Origin: a virus
Strand: one strand, 5' to 3'
Length of the DNA stretch: 29,097 nt
IMG/VR virus record: IMGVR_UViG_3300042560_002240
Span: 1 to 29,097 of that record
Within the stretch, counting starts at the first letter, position 1; the number at the start of each line of letters is the position of its first letter. Of the stretch, positions 1 to 6,598 are shown one piece after another. The position numbers were made by a program, and so were the translations under genes. A model generated the notes under the pieces. The model saw nothing but the letters and a program-made list of their open reading frames with translations. It searched no databases and was not told the DNA's origin.

Positions 1-1197
1 AGAGTTAGAAGACCAGACTTCGCTATTAGAGTAGCTTCTGAAACTGGTGCTGGGCTAAGAGATGATACAGTAGAGATATATAAATCAAAAGAAGATGCTA
101 TTAGTGGCCTAGTCAGGCAGGGCATGAAAAGAGAGGAAGCTGAGGAAATGATAGTTGAGTCAAACCTTGAAAAACTTTGTTCAGATAAACAAAAAGCTAA
201 AACTTGCCCCAAAGACGTAAAGAGAAACTATTTCATAGTTGGAAATAGTATGAAAAATTACATAGATTTTGACAAAGGGGCCAAGTTAGGAACATTATCT
301 GAGAACACAAGAAAATCCTTAATGCTAGGTACGAATTGTTCTAAAGAAAATTGCACACCAGAAGAAATGGAGAAGTTAAGTATATTCTCTGATGCAGCGA
401 AAACAAATCTTGGACTGACCGACACAGACGTTCAATCTAATAGAGAGTTAGAGAAAGATTTTAGTAGTATGGAAGAAAATATAAAAAAGCTTGGACCAAA
501 GCTTACTCTTACAAAAGATGGCAAACAAGTAAATTTAAATACCGTAAATAAATTTGCTGAGACTTTCTTAAATGAATTGAAAAAGAATTCAGATTATAAA
601 AATCTGATAAACGATGAAATGTACACAGAACTTAAAGATGCCATAAAAGGGGAGAAAGATCCAGAGAGATTGAAAGGTTTGATGAAGACCTATATTAAAA
701 ATAAAATGCTTGAAAAAAAAATAAATGGGTCCAACCCTGCACAAAAAAGAGCAGCTTTAGCTTATATTGCAACAGAAGCATTTTTTGCTGGGGGGTGCAG
801 GAATAATCCATTATTTACTGCGGGTTCACTGGCTACCGCAGAGTTACACGTTTGTAGACAGAACGAATTCTTCTCCCCATTAACTAATATGCTGAATGGG
901 AATAATGCAGATAATTATGAAGTTAATTTCGACGGAAGATCAATTCATGTAAAGAGTAAAATAGATGATGCTGATTCAGTTACCGTAAAAGTTATGGTAG
1001 AAAATAGTGGCAGAGCAGTAACTGAATGTCATATATCTAAAAAGGCTTTAAGAAAGAGAAGCAAGAAAGCTAAAGTAGTAAGAGGGTCAGAAAATATTAC
1101 TTCTAGTAGAGACATTAAACTCTCATCTGCTAGCATGAAATTAGCTGACATGCTAGTTGAATTTTCAAATATCTTAAAGAATCAAATCAACAGCTAG
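1..1197 (+). CDS. Unknown protein, 5' end outside the window
   Basis: The frame is open from base 1, so the gene starts upstream and the ATG at 124 is probably internal; the 41 codons before it read as ordinary protein. About 398 residues are visible, ending at TAG 1195-1197. The protein is Lys/Glu rich, without a signal peptide or an obvious membrane segment. It contains a Cys-bearing stretch near the middle (AGGCRNNP, then ELHVCRQ) and a basic KKALRKRSKKAK patch near the C-terminus. I do not recognise a family. The stop overlaps by 11 bases the end of the convergent nuclease gene. A virion or morphogenesis role is possible but nothing in the sequence proves it. AT-rich codon use resembles the minus-strand lysine-rich genes further on rather than the replication genes. 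Confidence 0.75.
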   Translation, partial: RVRRPDFAIRVASETGAGLRDDTVEIYKSKEDAISGLVRQGMKREEAEEMIVESNLEKLCSDKQKAKTCPKDVKRNYFIVGNSMKNYIDFDKGAKLGTLSENTRKSLMLGTNCSKENCTPEEMEKLSIFSDAAKTNLGLTDTDVQSNRELEKDFSSMEENIKKLGPKLTLTKDGKQVNLNTVNKFAETFLNELKKNSDYKNLINDEMYTELKDAIKGEKDPERLKGLMKTYIKNKMLEKKINGSNPAQKRAALAYIATEAFFAGGCRNNPLFTAGSLATAELHVCRQNEFFSPLTNMLNGNNADNYEVNFDGRSIHVKSKIDDADSVTVKVMVENSGRAVTECHISKKALRKRSKKAKVVRGSENITSSRDIKLSSASMKLADMLVEFSNILKNQINS

Positions 1198-1744
1198 TGT
1201 ACCAAAGGTGCCAAGCATTGTAAGTCTTGGTTATCTCTAGTAGATCCTCTAGTCTGCATATCATATACCTGTTATTATTAAAGTTCAAAAAAACATGAGT
1301 TTTGTTTTCAGCGTATGTCGCCAAAGTTAGGGATTTCTTTTCATTGAACAAGCAAAGAATATCCTTTCTATCTTGCTGAAAGATCAACAGGAAATTTTTA
1401 TTTATTTTCACAGAATCTTTCTCAGCTTGAGCTATAAATGACATTAAATCTGACTTAGGATTAAATAAAGATCCAATGTTTTCTTTATTATACCCTTTCT
1501 TACACTCAATAGTGAACTTAAAGCTTTTAGGTGTAATTAAATCACCACTAAACATTAAGTGTTCTGGTAGTTTATGAGTTGTAGAGAAAGCTCCAGATCC
1601 AGGGGATCTAATAAATTCAGTAGTCTTAAAGTGCTCGTTAAGTATCTTGCACACTTTTCGCTCAAAGGTGTTACCCTTGGTTCTACTGTTTTTTCTTTTC
1701 TTCTTGGACTCCACCAGATTTTTTAAATCAAAATCATCTTTCAT
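1187..1744 (-). CDS. PD-(D/E)XK nuclease, resolvase-like
   Basis: The 185-residue protein carries a recognisable PD-(D/E)XK nuclease core: KGNTFERKVCKIL with Glu28, then RSPGSGAF, then GDLITP with Asp68, then FTIECKKGY with Glu80 and Lys82. The arrangement E-x39-D-x11-E-x-K and the RSPGSG stretch resemble archaeal-type Holliday junction resolvases and related phage nucleases. A role in resolving branched DNA during recombination or packaging is inferred; a restriction-like or other repair nuclease is possible. The N-terminus is strongly basic. The ATG at 1744 follows GAGGA by a sensible spacing and a TATAAT on the same strand (1766-1761), so the start is well supported. The 3' end runs 11 bases into the convergent upstream gene with no terminator visible. 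Confidence 0.72.
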   Translation of the reverse strand: MKDDFDLKNLVESKKKRKNSRTKGNTFERKVCKILNEHFKTTEFIRSPGSGAFSTTHKLPEHLMFSGDLITPKSFKFTIECKKGYNKENIGSLFNPKSDLMSFIAQAEKDSVKINKNFLLIFQQDRKDILCLFNEKKSLTLATYAENKTHVFLNFNNNRYMICRLEDLLEITKTYNAWHLWYTSC

Positions 1745-1752
1745 ATTTTTAT

Positions 1753-1774
1753 CCTCGTACTATTATAGACCTCG
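1753..1774. promoter_or_regulatory. Divergent promoter region between nuclease gene and 1775 gene
   Basis: CTATTATAG at 1760-1768 reads as CTATAATAG on the minus strand, giving TATAAT at 1766-1761, with GAGGA and ATG 1744 downstream. On the plus strand it gives TATTAT at 1761-1766, ending 8 bases before ATG 1775. CCTCG occurs twice, at 1753-1757 and 1770-1774, flanking the box; on the minus strand the distal copy forms the ribosome binding site. No clear -35 element is visible for either direction. Confidence 0.5.
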
Positions 1775-2080
1775 ATGGATAAAATTAAATTACTAGGTTC
1801 TAACTGGAAAATACAAACCGAAGAAAGAAGTAGAGGACGTATGAAACTAACAATTAAACTAAGCAAGGACGAAGCCCAGGGATTTAAGAACTGGACTGAC
1901 ATAGTTAAGCCACCAGAACTTTCGCAAGAGGAGTTCCTGAAGCAGATTTTCTTTAACGGAATTGAGCATCTAAATGATAAGCTCCAGAAGGTATCGGAGC
2001 AGATTATGAAGGATGCCGCTCTTCAAGAGCAGCTTTCAGCTTCAGGGATTGACGCATCATCAGTAATCACACCCCCATGA
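1775..2080 (+). CDS. Small unknown protein
   Basis: 101 residues if begun at ATG 1775, or 79 if begun at ATG 1841. The second start is preceded by AGAGGA (1832-1837) and would give an N-terminus of MKLTIKLSKDEA, which looks natural. The first start has no ribosome binding site but lies 8 bases after TATTAT, compatible with a leaderless message. I keep the longer form and regard the choice as open. The protein is mostly helical in character, charged, without Cys, signal peptide or membrane segment, and ends in a Ser/Ala/Pro tail. I do not recognise a family. Its stop overlaps the next start by four bases (ATGA), so the two are probably translationally coupled. Confidence 0.65.
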   Translation: MDKIKLLGSNWKIQTEERSRGRMKLTIKLSKDEAQGFKNWTDIVKPPELSQEEFLKQIFFNGIEHLNDKLQKVSEQIMKDAALQEQLSASGIDASSVITPP

Positions 2081-2409
2081 ACATTCCCCGTAGTATAAAT
2101 AGTTACGACAAATTACGAGTGTTTGTCAATTGCATCCGCCATGCCCAAGAGCGGGGTGATCGACTTCATCATCAGGTAATTTTTTATACTCCTTGGGACA
2201 AGGCTGCCAAGAAGATTAAGGGCATCGTATCACGGGTGAATCTATTCGATTTGCCCGATGCTTACTCAATCATGCGGCGCGAGTTTAATCTTCCTGAGAA
2301 TCTAAACTATGTTCCTACCCTGCTAACTTTTGAAGTTCAGGAAGGGGAACTTTCTGTAAGATTCGTAGATAACTGCACAGCAATTCAGCACGAACTAGTA
2401 TCGGGGTGA
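2077..2409 (+). CDS. Small unknown protein
   Basis: 110 residues, starting at the ATGA overlap with the preceding gene, which argues for coupled translation and a shared function. The protein is mixed alpha/beta in appearance with a basic N-terminal half (RHAQERGDRLHHQ) and no membrane segment or cysteine cluster. I do not recognise a family. Its last 25 bases overlap the end of the convergent sigma-factor gene. An exact TATAAATA lies inside the coding region at 2094-2101, but nothing nearby downstream needs a promoter there. The gene sits between a recombination nuclease and the late sigma factor, so an accessory role in DNA metabolism or transcription is possible but unproven. Confidence 0.65.
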   Translation: MNIPRSINSYDKLRVFVNCIRHAQERGDRLHHQVIFYTPWDKAAKKIKGIVSRVNLFDLPDAYSIMRREFNLPENLNYVPTLLTFEVQEGELSVRFVDNCTAIQHELVSG

Positions 2410-2747
2410 TTCAATCTCACCCCATGCTTATGTTCGTAATAAGCTTCCAACTTTAATCTGTGTCTCTTTATCTTAGTTGCAACTAACTTCAAGTTGTTAA
2501 CTATAACGGTCGTAAAGTAATTGAACGCAGACCCATTCGCCGGATTAAAGTTGCGTAAAGTCTTTAGTATAAGCAGGAAACAATCCTGTTTTGCGTCTTC
2601 TTTGTCCACTTTAAAGTGGAAGGCGTCTATGATGTTGGAGATTAGGATGTCGAAACATCCCATTAGCTCATCTTGAGATTCGTAATTTCCCGAGCAATGA
2701 AGCTTTATTAAGCTTTCAAATTTCTTGTTATCAAGATAATTAGACAC
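2385..2747 (-). CDS. gp55-like late sigma factor
   Basis: I place the start at GTG 2747, giving 120 residues. The N-terminus SNYLDNKKFESLI resembles the T4 gp55 N-terminus (YVNNKELLQAI), and the middle DAKQDCFLLILKTLRNFNP, then AFNYFTTVIVNNLK, then KIKRHR, matches sigma region 2 of gp55 in order and spacing. By family knowledge gp55 binds host RNA polymerase and, with the sliding clamp and gp33, recognises TATAAATA at late promoters. At 120 residues it is shorter than T4 gp55 (about 185) and seems to lack most of the sequence after region 2. The frame stays open upstream into the antisense of the polymerase gene, but no ATG fits there and the homology begins at GTG 2747. No ribosome binding site is visible. 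Confidence 0.62.
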   Translation of the reverse strand: MSNYLDNKKFESLIKLHCSGNYESQDELMGCFDILISNIIDAFHFKVDKEDAKQDCFLLILKTLRNFNPANGSAFNYFTTVIVNNLKLVATKIKRHRLKLEAYYEHKHGVRLNHPDTSSC

Positions 2748-2751
2748 AAAA

Positions 2752-2772
2752 TATAATAGTATGCGGATTATA
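2752..2772. promoter_or_regulatory. Divergent promoter-like boxes between sigma factor and polymerase
   Basis: Only 13 bases separate the two divergent genes. On the plus strand TATAAT lies at 2752-2757, just 3 bases before ATG 2761, too close to serve that start. On the minus strand TATAAT lies at 2772-2767, 19 bases before GTG 2747, a workable distance, and TATTAT at 2758-2753. No convincing -35 boxes are visible. The promoter for the polymerase must be upstream inside the sigma-factor gene, or the true arrangement is unusual. Confidence 0.3.
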
Positions 2773-3786
2773 CCAGACCCATTTAAATCTTTAAATAGTG
2801 GGTGCCAAGGCTGCACTATTCTCGATAAGAGTAAGATTTGCCACTCGATTATGGACCATGAGGGGGAAGGGTTCAATAAACAGTGTGAAATCTTATTTGT
2901 GTCAGAGTCCTTTAAGTTAGAATTTGGGGAATTGACTCCATTTTCATCCAAGGAGCAGAACTTAATTGAAGATGCTCTCTCCAAGTTGGGATTAAGCCAT
3001 CTTATTCCCGCCATAGAGTACACGGCAGCGGTCAAGTGCCCATCTGTAAAAGATAAGGACATGACCAAGGATGATAAGGATATTTGCCGCGCCCACATCG
3101 CAGCTACAATTAAATCCTGCAATCCAAAACTAATCTTTGTGTGTGGTAACCTTCCTATGGTTATGCTTACAAAGAAATCTGGCATCATGGATAAGCGAGG
3201 GAAGTCTTTTGATTATAACGGCATTCCTGTTGTAGCAATTTACCACCCTTATCAGGTAATAGTGGAGCCTCAGAATGAGTATCTGTTTGGCCTGGACATT
3301 CAGAATGCTATTGAGCTACACTACACAAAAACCAATACGCAATCTGAATTTGCGTGGGAGCTTATCGACACGGTAAGCAAGCTAACCTCTTTGGAGAGAT
3401 ATGTAGATTGTGATGTTGCAGTTGATATTGAAACCACAGGCCTTGATTTCATCAAGGATGAGATTCAAACTATAGCTCTATCATTCGACTCAACATCCGG
3501 TCAGAAGACATTCACTATTCCTGTCTATCACAAAGAATTTAACCAACCGGACAAGTGGATGTCTCATGTACAGACCACGTTGAATAAAATTTTCACCAAT
3601 GAGAGGACCAAGAAGATCTTTCATAAGGCTCAGTTCGACACTAAGTTTCTTTCTAGGCACGGAATGCCAAACATCGTAAACATTTACGACACCAAACTTA
3701 TGCAACACATGATTGATGAAAATCTCCCGAAGAGCCTTTCGGACCTCTGCAAGTACTACTTCCCAGGTGAGATGAGCATTATCTAA
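2761..3786 (+). CDS. DNA polymerase A part 1: UDG-like domain plus 3'-5' exonuclease N-part
   Basis: 341 residues. Residues 1-185 resemble a family-4 uracil-DNA glycosylase: the four iron-sulfur cysteines are present (C15, C18, C93, C109, the last two 16 apart), as is HP at 162-163. Motif A, normally GExPG, has become SESFK (about 48-52), so glycosylase activity is doubtful and uracil binding or a structural role is more likely. Residues 215-340 hold a DnaQ-type exonuclease: motif I DIETTGL (222-228) and motif II KAQFDTKFL (289-297). Motif III is missing because the frame stops at TAA 3784-3786; it lies in the next gene. UDG-exo-pol fusion is known from SPO1-type phages. The frame ends in TAATG, overlapping the next start by one base. 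Confidence 0.85.
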   Translation: MRIIPDPFKSLNSGCQGCTILDKSKICHSIMDHEGEGFNKQCEILFVSESFKLEFGELTPFSSKEQNLIEDALSKLGLSHLIPAIEYTAAVKCPSVKDKDMTKDDKDICRAHIAATIKSCNPKLIFVCGNLPMVMLTKKSGIMDKRGKSFDYNGIPVVAIYHPYQVIVEPQNEYLFGLDIQNAIELHYTKTNTQSEFAWELIDTVSKLTSLERYVDCDVAVDIETTGLDFIKDEIQTIALSFDSTSGQKTFTIPVYHKEFNQPDKWMSHVQTTLNKIFTNERTKKIFHKAQFDTKFLSRHGMPNIVNIYDTKLMQHMIDENLPKSLSDLCKYYFPGEMSII

Positions 3787-4295
3787 TGTTAGGCCAAGAC
3801 GGGAGAAAAACTGACTGGAAGAACATGCCGCTAGCCCAGATGGCTAGGGGTAACGCTCTCGATGCGTATTTCACTCTTAAGATCTTTCGCAAACTTGAGA
3901 AGAGTATTGCGGATCTTAAGATGTCCAATCTCTATGATAGGCTCATGGTGCCTGCTGTGGAGCTATTTAAGGACATGGAGCTTGATGGTCTACTAATCTC
4001 TGAGGAGACTGTAGACGAGCTTGCTACTCAACTGAGAGAGGATATCCATGAGAAAGAAGATAAGCTATATTCCTTCAAGCAAGTAAATAAAATCTATGAG
4101 CTTACTTCTACTGATGACCTAATCAAGGTATTGTTCTCATGCGATAAGAAGGGCAACATAGTAGAGGGTGGCTTTGGGCTTTACCCTCCAATCTCTTCGG
4201 AAAAGACTGGGGCGGCTAGTACAAGCGCAGAAGCATTGGATATTCTATTAGAACAACTGCAAGACGAGATAGACAAGCGAGGACTCAATGAATAG
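3786..4295 (+). CDS. DNA polymerase A part 2: exonuclease motif III and polymerase N-part
   Basis: 169 residues in a frame shifted by -1 relative to part 1. It begins inside the exonuclease: GNALDAYFTLKIF carries the motif III aspartate, and KTGAASTSAEALDILLE near the end is the stretch before the polymerase thumb in family A enzymes. On its own it is neither a complete exonuclease nor a polymerase, so it must act together with the flanking pieces. The frame is open upstream only to base 3771, leaving a 16-base window for a frameshift. ATG 3786 overlaps the previous stop (TAATG), favouring termination-reinitiation, but the nearest ribosome binding site, AGGTGA at 3765-3770, is about 15 bases away. 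A sequencing indel is the main alternative. Confidence 0.75.
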   Translation: MLGQDGRKTDWKNMPLAQMARGNALDAYFTLKIFRKLEKSIADLKMSNLYDRLMVPAVELFKDMELDGLLISEETVDELATQLREDIHEKEDKLYSFKQVNKIYELTSTDDLIKVLFSCDKKGNIVEGGFGLYPPISSEKTGAASTSAEALDILLEQLQDEIDKRGLNE

Positions 4296-5364
4296 GTTTG
4301 AGAAGCTAGACTACGAAAAGCAGATCTCACGATCTGTAATTACCAGCTTAAGCAACGAAAAGATACTTGGTGCCAATAGCTTCATTAAGTCTTTGCTGGA
4401 ATTCCGTAGATCCAGAAAGCTACACGACACTTATATTACGGGTGTAAAGGAAGCCATTAAGTATAATGGATTCAACAAGATCTTCGTGGAGTATCGACTT
4501 GATGGAACGGTAACCGGACGCTTATCTAATGCAGGGTATAGCGTAGGGAATAATAGTATGGGCATTTCATTCCATACCCTGCCTAGAGAATCCAAGTTTA
4601 ATATCCGCAATTATGTTGTGGCTCCAAGGGGTCATAAGTTTATTACTGCGGATATGAAGTCCATGGAACTGCGAGTCCTAGCTCACTTAGCCAAGGAGAA
4701 GAACATGGCTAAAGCGTTCAATGAGCGCATGGACCTACATACTTACTCCGCGTCTATGACGTTCGGTAAGCCCATGGACAAGGTGACAAAAGAAGAGCGT
4801 CAGATTGCCAAGGCTGTGAGCTTCTTGACCGTATATGGAGGAACCGAGAAGACTCTAGCCATGAAGCAGGGGATCAGCTTCAAGAAGGCCAAGGGTATCA
4901 TTGAAGGTTGGATGGCGGCTTTCCCTGGAGTTCCAAGATACATGGAACATATTGATGACTTCATCAAAAGAAACAAATATGCTTACACTATTTTTGGTCG
5001 CCGTCGCAATCTACCTAATGCTGCATCTGAGGCTAAGTATATTAGAGAGCAAGCGTTTAGACAGGGACTGAATTTTACCGTACAATCATCTGCAAGTGAT
5101 ACGCTAGTTTGCTGTATGCTAGGACTGCATCAAGAACTAAAGAAGCGTAAGATGCAATCTAAAATTGTCGCTACTGTCCATGACAGCCTAGAGCTAATAG
5201 CCCCTGATTTTGAAGTGGATGAAACAATCCGATTGCTTCACTATCATATGACCGAGTACCCCTACATCAAAGAAAACTTTGGTATCACGTTTTCTGTCCC
5301 GCTAGAAATTGAAGTTATGGTAGGGGATTCTTTCGGATCAGGAGAAGAATACCATATTAACTAA
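4288..5364 (+). CDS. DNA polymerase A part 3: catalytic palm and fingers
   Basis: 358 residues holding the family A catalytic core: TVTGRLS (74-80); motif A ADMKSMELR with Asp122, Glu127 and Arg129; the O-helix motif B with Arg171, Lys175, Phe179 and YG at 183-184; and motif C TVHDS with His298-Asp299. Motif C has Ser where many family A enzymes have Glu (HDE). All catalytic aspartates are present, so polymerisation should be possible. It is in the same frame as part 1. ATG 4288 is preceded by GAGGA (4279-4283) and overlaps the stop of part 2 by eight bases. The three parts total 868 residues, close to the roughly 920 of SPO1 polymerase. The stop overlaps the convergent downstream gene by 4 bases. 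Confidence 0.9.
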   Translation: MNRFEKLDYEKQISRSVITSLSNEKILGANSFIKSLLEFRRSRKLHDTYITGVKEAIKYNGFNKIFVEYRLDGTVTGRLSNAGYSVGNNSMGISFHTLPRESKFNIRNYVVAPRGHKFITADMKSMELRVLAHLAKEKNMAKAFNERMDLHTYSASMTFGKPMDKVTKEERQIAKAVSFLTVYGGTEKTLAMKQGISFKKAKGIIEGWMAAFPGVPRYMEHIDDFIKRNKYAYTIFGRRRNLPNAASEAKYIREQAFRQGLNFTVQSSASDTLVCCMLGLHQELKKRKMQSKIVATVHDSLELIAPDFEVDETIRLLHYHMTEYPYIKENFGITFSVPLEIEVMVGDSFGSGEEYHIN

Positions 5365-5975
5365 CAGTCCCATTTTCTCAAGGCTTTATTAACTCTTGAG
5401 TTTGGATCATTGGCAGTTTTTGAGGAAGTATTCTTTCTTTTGTGCCCGGACATTCTCGCGCAAAATGACTTTCTCCGGGCAGCAGACTTATCAGACTTCT
5501 TAGCCTGTTCCGCTGAGACGGGTGGTTTAAGATTGTGTCCTTGAGCCTTGGCCGAAGCTCTACCTTTAGCATTTAGTCCACCTTCAGGGTTTTTCCCTTC
5601 GCTTCTTTGCCAAGCAGGAGTCTTACCTTCTTTTATCTTAGCTCTTGAACCTCTGGGCTTCACTGAGCGATACCCGTCAAAGAATTTTCCTACACCCGCG
5701 TCACCATGTCTCTTTTGGATTCTATCCTTGATAGAGGTAACTTGTTTCTTAACTTGCTCAGGAGACTTTTTCGTAGATGTCTCACCAGATTGCATACTCT
5801 TAGAAGCAGCACCTACGCGAGAACCTGTGGCTTTAGCGTTTTTACCTGTAGTATACCCTTCATTAACTGACTTGCAAGACCCTTTTGAATAAGGTTTTTT
5901 ACCTGAGACTGGCTTGTACCCTTTCCAGCACCTTTCGACTATCATCTCAATTAATCTTTCTTTTATAGTTTTCAC
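5361..5975 (-). CDS. Basic protein with DUF6321-like C-terminus
   Basis: 204 residues, very rich in Lys, Ser, Gly and Arg. The N-terminal part has a Cys-Trp-Lys-Gly-Tyr segment (CWKGYKPVSGKKPYSKGSC, about 16-34) often seen in marine phage proteins. The C-terminal half, from TPAWQRSEGKNPEGGLNAKG through FCARMSGHK to VNKALRKWDC, matches my memory of the DUF6321 domain, a phage family of unknown function. The high positive charge suggests binding to DNA or to an acidic scaffold. Start is GTG 5975, overlapping the upstream stop (GTGA) and preceded by AGGTGG, so it is coupled to the 6553 gene. Transcribed opposite to the replication genes, it may be a late product; that is inference. Confidence 0.72.
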   Translation of the reverse strand: MKTIKERLIEMIVERCWKGYKPVSGKKPYSKGSCKSVNEGYTTGKNAKATGSRVGAASKSMQSGETSTKKSPEQVKKQVTSIKDRIQKRHGDAGVGKFFDGYRSVKPRGSRAKIKEGKTPAWQRSEGKNPEGGLNAKGRASAKAQGHNLKPPVSAEQAKKSDKSAARRKSFCARMSGHKRKNTSSKTANDPNSRVNKALRKWDC

Positions 5976-6553
5976 AGACTACCACCTTTATTTTTTGGGT
6001 TTCTTCCTGAGCCACCTTCTTTATCGGCTAATGAACCAAAAAGTTTTCCGCTATTTTTACTTATTTTTCTTAGTTTCCGATTCAGATTATTTTCTTTGCT
6101 TTGGCCCGCTGCATTTTTTTTACCACCAACTCCCATTTTATTTATTTGATCTTTAGATAATGGGGGTGTCTGGGCCTTTCCCTCTGCATTAGCTTTTGCT
6201 ATTCCTGCTTTTGGAGAGGTAGTCCCTCTTTCATATCCTCGTTCTCGATTAGAAGGTCCTTTTGTGGTCCCTCTTTGAGCCGTTTTGATTTCTTTATCTT
6301 TTTCTGCTCTTGATACGTCATCTTTAGTAAATTCTCTTCTAGCTCCCTTAGAAACACCAGCCGTTTTCATTCTCTTAACTTCGGCACGGTTGATATCTTT
6401 ATTAATTTTTAGCTCGTCTAATCGGTATTGAATCGCTTCGGCTAGGTACTTAACATAATCATTAGTATCCTGAACTTCAGGTAATTGGGGGACTTGTACG
6501 TTCTCTTCTAGCCGTTGGGCTAAAACATTTTTTATTATCGACTTAATATCCAT
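5972..6553 (-). CDS. Lysine-rich unknown protein
   Basis: 193 residues. An N-terminal helical region (about 1-60) is followed by a long Lys/Gly/Asn/Arg-rich, low-complexity and probably disordered tail with repeated TKGPSN-, RGYERGT- and GGKKN-like turns. No cysteine, signal peptide or membrane segment. I do not recognise a family; composition resembles scaffold, core or DNA-condensing proteins, which is only a suggestion. The start at ATG 6553 is supported by AGGA about 8 bases upstream and by a CCTAAATA box 27 bases further up on the same strand. It forms a two-gene minus-strand unit with the DUF6321-like gene. Confidence 0.65.
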   Translation of the reverse strand: MDIKSIIKNVLAQRLEENVQVPQLPEVQDTNDYVKYLAEAIQYRLDELKINKDINRAEVKRMKTAGVSKGARREFTKDDVSRAEKDKEIKTAQRGTTKGPSNRERGYERGTTSPKAGIAKANAEGKAQTPPLSKDQINKMGVGGKKNAAGQSKENNLNRKLRKISKNSGKLFGSLADKEGGSGRNPKNKGGSL

Positions 6554-6563
6554 AATGGCATCC

Positions 6564-6569
6564 TATAAT
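6564..6569 (+). promoter_or_regulatory. -10 box TATAAT ahead of thyX
   Basis: CCTATAATG on the plus strand, 29 bases before ATG 6599. It shares the CTATAAT core seen at 14146, 16060, 21957 and 27366. No good -35 at the usual distance: TCGACT lies 20 bases upstream and TTAATA 15. Confidence 0.45.
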
Positions 6570-6579
6570 GTATCACTTA

Positions 6580-6587
6580 TATTTAGG
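6580..6587 (-). promoter_or_regulatory. Late-promoter-like box CCTAAATA
   Basis: On the minus strand the sequence reads CCTAAATAT, matching the T4 late consensus TATAAATA at six of eight positions and containing CTAAATA, which I recall as a late element in some T4-like marine phages. It stands 26 bases upstream of ATG 6553, the right distance for a -10-type late promoter with a short leader. A gp55-like factor is encoded in the window. Confidence 0.4.
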
Positions 6588-6598
6588 GCATAAACACA

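Noticed and set aside
2094-2101. Exact TATAAATA late-promoter consensus
   Set aside because: It lies inside a coding region with only convergent genes downstream on that strand for about 600 bases, so it is probably chance.
2748-3188. Long antisense extension of the sigma-factor frame across the UDG-like domain
   Set aside because: The sense strand has clear family motifs, gp55 similarity begins at GTG 2747, and the extension has no recognisable protein features.
5548-5892. Plus-strand open frame opposite the DUF6321-like gene
   Set aside because: The minus strand has coupled starts, ribosome binding sites and the recognisable domain; the opposite frame is hydrophobic only because the sense protein is Lys-rich.
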